The notes below the pieces were generated by a model that saw nothing but the letters and a program-made list of their open reading frames with translations, was not told the DNA's origin and searched no databases. A DNA stretch of 64,000 nucleotides from Tritrichomonas foetus. Lineage: Eukaryota; Parabasalia; Tritrichomonadida; Tritrichomonadidae. The DNA lies in the NCBI GenBank assembly GCA_001839685.1, contig MLAK01000509.1, positions 66,636 to 130,635 of the forward strand, in the 5' to 3' direction. Below are positions 31,001 to 40,001 of this stretch, piece after piece. The position numbers and the translations under genes were made by a program. Each line of letters opens with the position of its first letter. Within the stretch, counting starts at the first letter, position 1.

Positions 31001-31280
31001 AATTTATGAAAAGTATCCAAAACTTGCACGTGATTATAAACTATCGAGTAGAATGGGTAGAAAATCATCACTCAATATTGGAAATACGGTTGATATGATT
31101 TCAATGGATGAATTATCCAACGGAGATGCAGTTTTGTCTGCGTTTTTGCTTCCATTCATTTTTCGACCAGAAATGGTGAAAGAATTTATAAAAGAAGAAG
31201 TGAAAATTGAACAAAGTATTCCAAATGTCATTGAAGATGATGACGCTTCCGATGATGATAATTCTGATGATGAATCATAG
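28074..31280 (+). CDS. Large protein with SFI1-like Trp-containing repeats
   Basis: 1068 residues. Residues 1-100 are basic and disordered. An IQ-type motif (IIQRCWRKYAEK) is near residue 144. Between about 175 and 510 there are recurring helices with a Leu/Phe-x-x-Trp core followed by basic residues (LFVGWHGYATK, LLQLWARIT, LLRAWYSVAYSGARR, VFRDWVDVTRKGK, VFLEWIAFTRRRR), as in SFI1 centrin-binding repeats, though spaced further apart than the usual 23 residues. A His-rich linker at about 762 leads into a helical C-terminal part ending in an acidic DDDASDDDNSDDES tail. A role at basal bodies or the spindle pole is inferred. An overlapping 94-codon frame (28048-28332) is a shadow. Confidence 0.6.
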   Translation: MEFRSSAKAPLPKIQTPKRIKQKKFAGTASRLYTSPRDVSNSQIPRSSTRTPNIRSLARPLTAFKYRASSEESTPRRPQTTPSAAIIRPQPLDQFLKTARRLEYVIKSDASTKLFSELKKKTDPNEIPLFISDFVLQKVANDYAVIIQRCWRKYAEKLHWRGIIHHRIWNRRDVLIRLFVGWHGYATKDFNTIIKCYDKFERLCIEKPWVLYKSKLAPFNAFYLTGRYFLPSIFDGNTYHHVARVFAHRNGKWLLQLWARITISRKGFRKCSASVLFTIKKRKNFGFTYIAFILWYRYTLWKKEDKKRKDCFMLKFNEIIIDWRVREQALNFKKAMKVRADKSSKIRIIRKAHRAIYQLFMDRKQRAADMESSMAFYLHHVQERGERAWMRYIEIQNQKRAETLKLLRAWYSVAYSGARRKSYLGIMQSHQLAINLSKVFRDWVDVTRKGKLLKIKNAHKLQKRPILAYLAIFLMQGKNEIALFVKVFLEWIAFTRRRRLWKKFMESHVNIKPAIEFKQRVFYALARAAHLKILRRFLHPSNRYFPHCLTISLEGMLKTIKEVSIEISENWKFLTEKSGSKTEVIEVKKENLNEECLIRSLILGIHGLSPLEVGPFHPNVRNSDDHLNKFEKVRTFEELNQQYLHNCSELRKQLLIKLQRDTTTLSLMTSHFSAVSYNLSNQIFTVSNNPPSVSIGDIQKSYCPDIQFYSEIDESVDFLINSMVNQPKCLPDKLKQDFKAAINSFHARLRVPKKELENFTANISPRSHHHHTKKDHQRKSANQTAKSNLILPYKQPVIYEDIPFSNPQLEPIKGLTGMKPLKLGLNSTRDEFNSRFTIQSLISKLNNQLSTQDIAHSLRRFFFCMTDLRIDVSKTIEYSQQSIDSSEFHSSLRHRLRRNISAFLAQLCHHDISFAVPLVVDSPPPSSMACVSAVLTVFKEIMKSKFNVYCDQIPFAEIVNIDAQESLLIRGCVISKIYEKYPKLARDYKLSSRMGRKSSLNIGNTVDMISMDELSNGDAVLSAFLLPFIFRPEMVKEFIKEEVKIEQSIPNVIEDDDASDDDNSDDES

Positions 31281-31705
31281 ATTATCATTGTATTTATTTT
31301 ATGTTATAAAAATGCGATTTTTTAGAAACATATCCATCGTTTTCTTTCGTTTTTGTTTCATAAGTGAAATTATTGACTGGCGTGTAATCAATGAATGTGA
31401 TCTTTCATTCATAGATGCCACTAATGAATAGAATTGTTTATGCGAGAATAATAAAGAAAATAGATCAAAAAAATCCTAAAATGATATTTTTTATTAAACA
31501 ATATGTTATCGCATATGTATATTTTCACTCATAATTAACAACAATATATCATACTATTTGAAGCAGTATCTTTCATTTCTTTTTGCATCCGATCAAATAA
31601 TCTTTAATAGATTATTTTGATTTTTGATTTCGCCATCTCTGTCCTTTTTGTCGCCCATAAATGTAATTCTAATATTGATTCATTGAATAATTCTATAAAT
31701 ATATT
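31281..31705. other. Convergent intergenic spacer
   Basis: AT-rich 3' flanks of two converging genes, with TAAA-type signals. No gene seen. Confidence 0.5.
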
Positions 31706-34700
31706 TCATTTGTTTGTTGTGAGTTCGTATTGAACAACTTCACCAGAAGGGCCTGCAAATACCACAACAGGCAGTGCTGGATGGAACGCGCATGCTGATC
31801 CATGCTCAACATATTTCAAAGTATGAATTACTTTCATTTCAAAGTCAGTAATCACAGGTGGAGCGTTCTGTAACGATAAAGCAGCAAGTGGTGAAGTTTT
31901 ATGTACATCAAAATCAGCAAGTGGTTGCCCTTCTTTCACAATTTGCAAATTATTCAAAGTTTCCCATCTCATACAAGATCCTTTTGATGTACCTGCCCAG
32001 AAAGAGTGCGGTTTCATCGTATTTCCAACAATCCTGAGTATTTTTTCATTCGCTCTTGGTGCATCAACGTTTGTTGGACCACTACTCATGCTGCATCTGA
32101 CGTCAATTGTCACAAGCAAGCCATTCAAGAATCCAGCAACACAAACGTTTGGATCACTTGGATGAACAGCTAATGCAGTTACTGCTTGGTTTGCCCCAGC
32201 ATCCCATTCACCAGCAATTCTTTGTGTTCGAATATCCCACATTCTAACTGTACCACAATTTCCACGTGCTGCTAGCAATTTATTCGGAAATTGTGGTGCA
32301 ATAACTAAGGGCATTGGTCCACATCGTGCTGGTGAATCTGCACGGAAACATAAACGTGGAGTATTTCGTTGTGGCTCCCAAACATAAGCACAGCCATCTT
32401 CAGTTCCAACTAAAACTAATTCAGTATCCCAATCTGCAACACAAAGACTGGTTACACGTTCACCAAAACTATGTGTGAAGGTATTTTGTAAGTTTTCACT
32501 TTGGTAAACAACATTTCCTGTGATTGTTCCAACTGCAAGACTTAATGAACTATCATGATAAGCGCAAACAGTTGGTTTTCCAAGTTCAAATTTCGTTTTA
32601 CTCTTTAAAACAAGCTTAGTTGAAGGCATTTGTGAAACAGGTGGAACAGGAAGTGCTGAAATGACTGGTTTATCATCACATTCAGTGCAGCTATCAAGTG
32701 AGCAACCAGCAGCAACAACTTGTCTTACACAAACTTTATACATTGCATCACCGCCACTTTCACAGAGAGCAGGACGTTCTTCACTTGATTCAAAATCATC
32801 AAATAATGGAACATTATGTGTTGGAAATGAACTTGCTTGTTGATTTAATTCATGATCAATTCTAGAAGGCGCTGAAAGATTTGTGGTAATTTGAATTCTT
32901 TGTTTAAAACCACTTTGCATCTGAACAAAGTTTCGTAATTCTTGAGCTGCAGCTTTAACAGAAGGATGTGGATCATCGGCAAGTTGATCCACAAGTAATA
33001 ATCCAATTTGTACGAATTTGGAAAGGAAATCAGGTGCACGACAAATTGCATCAACAACTGAAGAAATTAAAGAAAAGTCAGAAATTAATCCCTCAAATGG
33101 TTTTTCGTCGCCAATCCAAAGAGCAGCAAGACTTCTGAAGCATTGATGAGAAAGTGTTCCAATTGGCGACTTTCCAGCAATTTTATCCTGATAAATTGTA
33201 AGGAAACGAGATAAAAATAAAACAAAATTAAACCGAACTAAAAAAGATGCATCAAATGCACAAAACATGGTCAATCCAAACAATTGTGCATTTGATGTAT
33301 CAGAATTTTGTTGTAAAAAACAAGGAATTGTTGCGAGGGAGGCAGCTCGTACTTCAGGTGAACTATGAAGTGCAAAAGAAGCTACTTGGATATGCATAGA
33401 AATAGCGAAAAAGTTTTTCAATTCAGATCCAAAAGAATCAAACATTCGTCTTTGAATAATTAAAGACCAAAGACTTAAAGGTGCATCTGATGTTGCTAGT
33501 AGTTTCTGCATCGATACTAAAAATGATGGAGATACTGCAACACTTCTAATTCCTTCAGAATGTGGTAAAACGGCAGCAATAATTGCAGCAACTAATGTTC
33601 GAGTGTACATCGGCAAATTTTCATCAAAAAGTCGTTGTGGAAATGAAGAAACGTCAAATTCTCTTCGAATATCATTCACAAAACGTGGTGAACTTTGTAA
33701 AAGACTGATTGTTAAATAACAAAGAGCATGAAAAACTTTCGGATCGAAATTTTCATTTGAAACAAGTGCTGCAAAAACAGAATTAAATAGTGCAGTTCTT
33801 GTTAAAAGGTTTCTCGCAGCTGTGGAAGTTGCGGCATAGCTTGCAAGAAGAACAAATGCATCATTTCTATAAGGAGCATTTTCAGGGACATGGAAAAGAA
33901 GCATCAAATGAGCAGGTGATATTAAATTTTCTTCTTTTCGTTCTAAAAATCCACGAACACTGTCTTTGGCACGTACAAAAAGATCGGTAGCAAATGACGG
34001 ATGAGGCGTCAAAACCGAGGAAACTGTCATATCTACAATTGTACGCCAATGCTGCCATAAAGGATGAATGGAAAGATCAGGAAGTGCTGGCATCGATTTC
34101 GGATGTACTTGAAATGGCCTTAAAAGATACTGAGCAAGTAAGAAACGTTGGAAAATTACCATTGTCACTCTATCCTTACGAAATAGAAGACGATAGATTT
34201 CAGGACTTAAAGAATCAGCTGCAATTGCATCAGTTATTGCTGAAAGTGTTTGTTGGAGTGCTGAGTGAATCGGTGAATCTTCAGCAATTAATGGTGATTT
34301 TAATTGATCAAGTGGAAATGAATCACTTACGATTGTTGTTCGATAATATTGAATTGTATGACAAACAATAGCCATTGTTACAGGCGTTAATAAACAAGAA
34401 GTCAAGAAATCTCTTGGTAAATGTGGATCAATTGGTAATTCTTCATTTACGTCAGTTGCACAAAGACAAAACCAGTCTTTCCAATCAATAGCTCGATTCA
34501 TATATGGATCTGAATTTATATGTGATTGCTCTGAAGTGCTCTTAAAAGCGGCGGTTTTTTCTAATGTCGATAAAGCCGCAGCCGCGTTTGAGCAGTCAAA
34601 AATAAACCATGCTGGTGCTTTCAAGTTTTCAAAAAGTGCACGTATTGGATAATTCACCAAACCGCCATTTTTTTGATCAACTGAATAGATGTATGATTCA

Positions 34701-35317
34701 TCAATTTTTGGAAAACCAAAGCCAATATAATGAAAAAGAATTCTTCCGCCTTGAATGTCGCGCCTTATTGTATTGACATTATTTAGTTTTTCGGTTGTTG
34801 GATCAATCTGAAAGTAAAACCGCAGCCGTGGCCGAATTAACGTATAGTACTCTCTGAAATATGTTTGAATGCATTGTGAAAAAGCGCTTGCCAAAACATT
34901 TGTGAGATCTTTCCACATATATATTAATGGTTTTCCGCGAAGATAATCTGAGTCTGTTTGAGGGAAATGATTAGGCGATGCAACCATCAAAAATACGCAG
35001 TCGACTGGTTGAAGCTGCCGCTCGTTTTGAGGCAGTAGGGGAGTATTTAAAGAACTGAGATCGAAATCTGAGTCATCAAGCGGAGGAAACTTCGAGTTTT
35101 TTGTATTAGGGAAGTCTCTAACGGAAAATTGGATAGCCTGCTTTTCTAAAGACGCTGAGAAATTTTTCGATTCGGGAAAATCATTCGAATTATCTGTATC
35201 GCTGTTTTCTGAAGAGTCGTTTGTATCGAAAAAACTATCGCTATAGTCTTCTTCGGAATCGTTTGAGCCAGCAAGAGCATGGAGATCGAGATGTGCGCTT
35301 TTTTTCATCCCCAGCAT
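31706..35317 (-). CDS. RPTOR: Raptor, TORC1 subunit
   Basis: 1203 residues from the first ATG at 35317; the open frame starts 15 codons earlier with TTG. Raptor recruits substrates to TOR kinase. The N-terminal caspase-like domain (about 85-320) shows GKPLIYMWKDLTNVL, a RPRLRFYFQIDPTTE segment (family RTRYKQSLDPT), RILFHYIGFGFP (family YNGHGVP) and AWFIFDCSNAAA (family FVYDCSNAG). A HEAT-repeat centre (about 420-870) follows, then WD40 repeats at about 960-1195 (TALAVHPSDPNVCVAGFLNG, GEWDAGANQAV). The architecture is complete. The N-terminal acidic SDSE-rich linker is lineage-specific. Confidence 0.88.
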   Translation of the reverse strand: MLGMKKSAHLDLHALAGSNDSEEDYSDSFFDTNDSSENSDTDNSNDFPESKNFSASLEKQAIQFSVRDFPNTKNSKFPPLDDSDFDLSSLNTPLLPQNERQLQPVDCVFLMVASPNHFPQTDSDYLRGKPLIYMWKDLTNVLASAFSQCIQTYFREYYTLIRPRLRFYFQIDPTTEKLNNVNTIRRDIQGGRILFHYIGFGFPKIDESYIYSVDQKNGGLVNYPIRALFENLKAPAWFIFDCSNAAAALSTLEKTAAFKSTSEQSHINSDPYMNRAIDWKDWFCLCATDVNEELPIDPHLPRDFLTSCLLTPVTMAIVCHTIQYYRTTIVSDSFPLDQLKSPLIAEDSPIHSALQQTLSAITDAIAADSLSPEIYRLLFRKDRVTMVIFQRFLLAQYLLRPFQVHPKSMPALPDLSIHPLWQHWRTIVDMTVSSVLTPHPSFATDLFVRAKDSVRGFLERKEENLISPAHLMLLFHVPENAPYRNDAFVLLASYAATSTAARNLLTRTALFNSVFAALVSNENFDPKVFHALCYLTISLLQSSPRFVNDIRREFDVSSFPQRLFDENLPMYTRTLVAAIIAAVLPHSEGIRSVAVSPSFLVSMQKLLATSDAPLSLWSLIIQRRMFDSFGSELKNFFAISMHIQVASFALHSSPEVRAASLATIPCFLQQNSDTSNAQLFGLTMFCAFDASFLVRFNFVLFLSRFLTIYQDKIAGKSPIGTLSHQCFRSLAALWIGDEKPFEGLISDFSLISSVVDAICRAPDFLSKFVQIGLLLVDQLADDPHPSVKAAAQELRNFVQMQSGFKQRIQITTNLSAPSRIDHELNQQASSFPTHNVPLFDDFESSEERPALCESGGDAMYKVCVRQVVAAGCSLDSCTECDDKPVISALPVPPVSQMPSTKLVLKSKTKFELGKPTVCAYHDSSLSLAVGTITGNVVYQSENLQNTFTHSFGERVTSLCVADWDTELVLVGTEDGCAYVWEPQRNTPRLCFRADSPARCGPMPLVIAPQFPNKLLAARGNCGTVRMWDIRTQRIAGEWDAGANQAVTALAVHPSDPNVCVAGFLNGLLVTIDVRCSMSSGPTNVDAPRANEKILRIVGNTMKPHSFWAGTSKGSCMRWETLNNLQIVKEGQPLADFDVHKTSPLAALSLQNAPPVITDFEMKVIHTLKYVEHGSACAFHPALPVVVFAGPSGEVVQYELTTNK

Positions 35318-35745
35318 TAATGCGAAATTTCTGTTTCTATCTGGTCGATGATGGTTGAGCAATTATTAGATGTATACAAACTAACTAGCTCTAGATGTAG
35401 AAGACCATTGAGAGATCTAAATGAATAATTGTTGATATTATTGTAATCTAAAAATTATTTAATTGTAATCCTATTAATAATATATAAATATTATAATTTA
35501 AAAATCAAGATACAGAGAAAACCAAATCCAAAAAAAAATTGTGAGAAAAAAATAAACCCAACAGAAATTTCTGAGAATTATTGAGATAAAAAGGGATTTT
35601 ATAGCATTAATATCTTGATTATTTCTTATCATAAATCGTGCTTTTTATTATCATATGACCCTCCATCGAAAATTATAATGTTTTCCAAAATACAAAAATG
35701 AAGTATAAAAAAAATATTAATAATTTTGATATAAATAAAAAAAAT

Positions 35746-35961
35746 TTAGGCATCAATGAGAAGATTATGAATGTTTTGCCATCTAAATGGCGAGTCATCA
35801 GAAAATTCACTTGGCATTGAGTCTGGAAAAAAACATATTGGATTCCATTTTTCTTGATTTGGTCTTTCAATCGTTGTATCTGTATCCCTGCTTGAGAATG
35901 TGCTGTTGAGGACTGCCAGTCTATTTTCTTCATATACAAAAATTTTATGACAGAAAAGATT
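35746..35961 (-). pseudogene. Coding-like fragment, C-terminal part of an unknown protein
   Basis: A 71-codon open stretch with no ATG in its first half reads like real protein: it ends NQEKWNPICFF-PDSMPSEFSDDSPF-RWQNIHNLLIDA before TAA. Nothing upstream continues it in frame. It could be the last exon of a spliced gene or the tail of a broken one. The family is not recognised. Confidence 0.3.
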
Positions 35962-36741
35962 TCAATACATTCTTATTTGTCAAATGGAAATTGAATTAAT
36001 TCAACATCACTGAGTTAAAATTATCAAAATTTTCGTGATTTTTAATTAAAAATCGATAGAAGAAGTGTAAATAGAATTATGGGAAGCAGTATTATAATCT
36101 TTGTGATTCTTGGAAAAAAAGCTTCTCACAATTTTTTTTTAGGCTTTCTCCAAAATCGCTCTTTTTTCGGTTTAATTGTTGCAAAATTTCAAAACTATGA
36201 ATAAATATGGCTCATAACTATAAAAAATAGATTTAACAATTGACTGAAAGCTGTTCACCCGAAAACTGAAACAATAGCTTCTTCAGAATCATTTTCGAAA
36301 TATTTTTGAATTCGGCCATTTGCGAAGTTTGCGATAAGGGAAATTTTCGTCATTCTTTTAGCTATTTGGGTTTTGATTTTTGACTGATGGTATTAAGTAA
36401 TACTGATGATAAGGATCATTTTAGTGATTTTGTACGTTAAGACTATTTAGTTTGTATACATCTCAATTATTCAAAAAGTTAGCTAAAATCTCAGAATTTT
36501 GTTTGAAAATGACTATTCTAATTGTATGTATTTTGTCTCTAAATATAATAATATATTAATTTATGGAGCTTGGAGGTATATGAGATAATCCTACTTTTTA
36601 ATAACTATTCACAATATTGTTAATATTCAATTGTTTTTCTTAACTGCTCAAGTGATGCACTTTTTCTATAAAAATTGAGAAGGAATTTTTTATGGTGATG
36701 ATGAAATTTATGAATTATATAAATGTTAAATAACACGTATA

Positions 36742-36933
36742 TCAATGTTTGCATGAATCAAACTCATTACTTTCATAACATTTATAAGTAAAAGCATCAT
36801 CCTCAGAAATGTGATTATAAATACAACTGATCATCATATATCTGGCCCTTTCGTTATTTAAATAAAATGCATTTCTAGTTTGTAATATGATTATCAAACT
36901 ATTTATGAATTCATACAATAATATCGAAAAAGA
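36742..36933 (-). pseudogene. Second coding-like fragment, unknown protein
   Basis: A 63-codon open stretch whose end (MMISCIYNHISEDDAF, then YKCYESNEFDSCKH and TGA) has balanced, protein-like composition unlike the surrounding noise. It has an internal ATG pair at about residue 33. It lies in the same strand and spacer as the fragment at 35746-35961; the two may come from one dead gene. Not recognised. Confidence 0.28.
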
Positions 36934-37127
36934 TTAAAATTACATAACCATACGTGTCATCTTCCATATCAAATTTAATATAAATATATGTAATGAAAGT
37001 GATTGAGGAGATCAACATGAGAGAATGATATCAAGGTGAAGTATATTCGCACTTTTTTCATAACGCTATCAATTTTGATGTGATGTATCTTTCTTACAAA
37101 AAGTGAATCCAAAAAATAACTTCTTCC

Positions 37128-37655
37128 ATGACACGATTACCAGATAAGCAAACAAGAATACCAAAAACCACTTATGCTTTACTGTTCGGTGAAGTAATAC
37201 AATATTGTCATCAAAATGCTGATTCGATGGATAGCTTTGGAAAACAATTACATTCAATGGGATATCCTGTTGGATGTGCTATTCTTGAAGTTCTTACGCA
37301 GAATAAAGAAACATCATTTAAGACACAACAAAAAGAAGTTCCAATGCTGTTATTAGTTAAAGAAAAAATATGGCCATTTTTGTTTGGTGCACAAGCTACT
37401 GAATTACAGCAGCAATTGGATGATCAAAGTTGTTATATGATGTATGATGATAAACCAATGGTTACCCAATTTATTTCACTTCCAGCCGATATCAGAAACC
37501 AATTTACGTGTTGTGCATTTGTTGCTGGAATAATTGAAGGTATTCTTACATCTGCTGGACATCAATGTCGTGTTTCTGGTCATCCTAATCCAATGCTGCC
37601 ATCCTCCGATAAAGTTGTCTATCTTATTAAGTTTCTCAATGAATCAAGTTCATAA
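37128..37655 (+). CDS. TRAPPC5: TRAPP complex subunit TRAPPC5 (Trs31)
   Basis: 175 residues, close to the usual 188. This core TRAPP subunit helps activate Rab1 in ER-Golgi traffic. It matches the Bet3/Trs31 fold along its length: TYALLFGEVIQYCHQ (family YAFLFSEMVQYCQ), LHSMGYPVGCAILEVL (family LGQQVGARVLDAL), LLVKEKIWPFLFGAQATEL, then QFTCCAFVAGIIEGILTSAG (family NCASFTAGIVEAVLTHSG) and VVYLIKFL. The start ATG is the first in frame. Confidence 0.9.
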   Translation: MTRLPDKQTRIPKTTYALLFGEVIQYCHQNADSMDSFGKQLHSMGYPVGCAILEVLTQNKETSFKTQQKEVPMLLLVKEKIWPFLFGAQATELQQQLDDQSCYMMYDDKPMVTQFISLPADIRNQFTCCAFVAGIIEGILTSAGHQCRVSGHPNPMLPSSDKVVYLIKFLNESSS

Positions 37656-38231
37656 TCTTTGAAATATTGAATGAAGTTAAACTATTTTATCAATAATCAC
37701 ATAATTAAGTGCATCTATTCTTTTAATAAAACACTGTTTCAACTTGTTTTCTGTTTCATTTATATTTTAATTGAACCAAGTTAGAAAATTTAGTCGTATA
37801 AAATCCAATTTTCGTGATTGATAGTTCATTTTTAAGGAATGATATATTTGTTATGCATGTGTCGTTAGAAGCAAAATGCAAAACATATCAAACAATACCT
37901 AACTAAAAACAAATCAAAACAAATTGCTTCAGTAAAAATATTTGTATAATATTATAACCAGAAATGATGTTCAGTAACTGTAACAGAAATGTTTCACTAA
38001 CCAAAAATAAATACTAAATTTGAAGAATAGTTTTCCCTTGCATAGTTTTATAGAGAGTCTTTGGTAAAAAGGAAAAGAAGATGAAATAATTATAATTTTT
38101 ATTAAATCGAGATAAAAAGCATTGTTGTTTCGATTTAATCAACCATTCTTAGTTTTTCGAAAGAGTAAAAAATTATAACGAAGAAAAGAAGACAAAAAGT
38201 CAGCAATAATTAAGTATGCCAATTGAGCTAC
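37656..38231. other. Convergent intergenic spacer
   Basis: AT-rich 3' flanks of TRAPPC5 and the M28 peptidase gene. No gene recognised. Confidence 0.5.
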
Positions 38232-39449
38232 TTAGTTACTTCCTGAGAGACCTTCTTCATTGAAGATGAAGAGGGATCCAACGGCGACATCGAGGCCGTG
38301 TCCGATAGCAATTGGTTCAAGGTTGTCTTGGGTGTCTCTCCTTGTGTGGTAGTAGCTTGCTGGTGTTGGGTCCATTGCTGCGAAGAGTCCAGCTGGAATT
38401 CCGCCTTGTGATTGGGCGGCTGCGTCTGAAGCTCCAAAGAAGAGTGTCCTGAATGGTAAATCAAGTCCACCAAGTTGACCAGCCCTTTTCATAATGTTGC
38501 AAACGCGTAAATCATGCTGGACAGTACCAGTAAGATCTCTTGTGTAAATTGCCATATCAGACAAGTCTCTAAGTGTGTCAAATGCGAAAAAGGCAGTTTC
38601 GATGTCGTCAGGTGGATGTGCCTTAACGTATGCCTTTGATCCTCTTAAACCACTCTCCTCGCATCCAGTAAGAACCACGCGGACTTCAGTGTTTTCAAAA
38701 CGGATATCATTATCGGCCAAATATTTCGCGACAGCCATCGCTGCAACTGATCCTGTAAGATTATCGTTCGCGCCCGGGACGACTTCGTTCCAGTTTGTGA
38801 AGAAAAGAAGGGCAGCATAGGCTGGCAGGAAGCAGAGCTGCAATGTGGCATACCAAGTCGTATATTCTTTGTAGAGGATGATTTGAAGGATAAGGGAGAT
38901 GACGGCTCCAGCAAGGCCAAGAACCACAACTAAAGCGAGGCAATGTCCACCGCCGAGATAGTTATACCACCATTCGTAGTTTGAATCTGTATGTCCGTTG
39001 AAAATAGCGCGGCGTTTAACTTCTCCTGTTGGTTTTCTGATTCCTACAACGTTTGATGATGTTTTCTTCGGGAATAGAAAATCGACAAATTCCCAATAAA
39101 GAATGAATTCGAAGAAAAGAATAACGACGGAAGCAAGTGAGCAGAAAAACGAGATGAGGCGGTAGTTCATATTGTAAAAGAATGTTGCGGCGATAAGCAA
39201 AAATGCATCGATAACAACCCATCCGAGTAAAGCCTTGGGGTGGACCTGGAAGTATTCGAAGTCGACAGAATCGCAGTAGTTCTTCAGGTCGTTGAGCATG
39301 AGCTCCTGGCCAGCATGTTCATCGGGGCTGCCTGGTTCACGCGAGCCGACTGTATCGATGACATAATTGATCATTTGAACAACATAGTTGATGTAGGTGT
39401 TCTGCTGTGGCTTGTATTGCTCGAAAAGGCTACGATAATCTTTACTCAT
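38232..39449 (-). CDS. Membrane-anchored M28 zinc aminopeptidase
   Basis: 405 residues. M28 enzymes remove amino acids from peptides using two zinc ions. The full ligand set is visible: His153 (NGHTDS), Asp229 (GANDN), the catalytic Glu264 next to Glu265 (CEESG), Asp291 (FAFDTL) and His368 (YYHTRRD). Two membrane segments at about 73-120 precede the domain. Unusually, two more (about 161-182 and 188-208) lie between the first and second zinc ligands, so the catalytic domain is split by a membrane hairpin. Codon use is clearly more GC-rich than in adjacent genes, resembling eS6, which suggests strong expression or relatively recent acquisition. The location of the membrane is not known. Confidence 0.88.
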   Translation of the reverse strand: MSKDYRSLFEQYKPQQNTYINYVVQMINYVIDTVGSREPGSPDEHAGQELMLNDLKNYCDSVDFEYFQVHPKALLGWVVIDAFLLIAATFFYNMNYRLISFFCSLASVVILFFEFILYWEFVDFLFPKKTSSNVVGIRKPTGEVKRRAIFNGHTDSNYEWWYNYLGGGHCLALVVVLGLAGAVISLILQIILYKEYTTWYATLQLCFLPAYAALLFFTNWNEVVPGANDNLTGSVAAMAVAKYLADNDIRFENTEVRVVLTGCEESGLRGSKAYVKAHPPDDIETAFFAFDTLRDLSDMAIYTRDLTGTVQHDLRVCNIMKRAGQLGGLDLPFRTLFFGASDAAAQSQGGIPAGLFAAMDPTPASYYHTRRDTQDNLEPIAIGHGLDVAVGSLFIFNEEGLSGSN

Positions 39450-40001
39450 TATTTGTGTTTTGATAATTTAACTTCAGAATCTGAAGCTCTGATAATTCAG
39501 ACAAAAATATTCAATGTATCTGAAAAAGTTGAGAGGATTGTGGGCAATCTGAGTTGGATTATATAAAAAATGGAAGGAATTAAATGATGCATTCAAATAT
39601 ATACAAATTGGCTACAAAAAATATTAGATAATTGTGTTGTTTTTCATCTAGATTCATTGAATTTCGTTAACTTTTTGACATCAAAGACCAGTTACATATT
39701 GAAATCATAACCGCTCGGTTCAAATCTGCAAAGTAGATTCTTAACAAAAATAGCTTTGCTAAATTAGTATCTCTGGCATATATCCCAAAATGGTGAACTC
39801 GTTTCGATTTCTCTTCAGACTAATTGGATCTTATATTTTGATATATATCAAAATATTCCTGTAATAGATTAGATAACTAAATTAATATCATATCAGCATA
39901 TAGAACACATGAAAAATCATTCTAGCTACTAAAGTCGAAGTCAAATTCATTCTCATCTCAAAAATTTGTTAACGTACTGCATTCAATTCTCGACCAAAAT
40001 C
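39450..40001. other. Divergent promoter region
   Basis: Between the M28 gene (-) and the importin gene (+). AT-rich with initiator-like TCA sites near the importin ATG. A short GC-richer stretch near 39700-39735 looked vaguely tRNA-like but does not fold as one. Confidence 0.5.

Larger units (their letters stand above)
35318..37127. other. Long intergenic region with two coding-like fragments
   Basis: 1.8 kb between Raptor and TRAPPC5. Apart from the two fragments listed, I see only AT-rich sequence. Confidence 0.4.

Noticed and set aside
39690..39740. tRNA-like GGTTCAAATC sequence
   Set aside because: No acceptor stem, D arm or anticodon arm can be paired around it.
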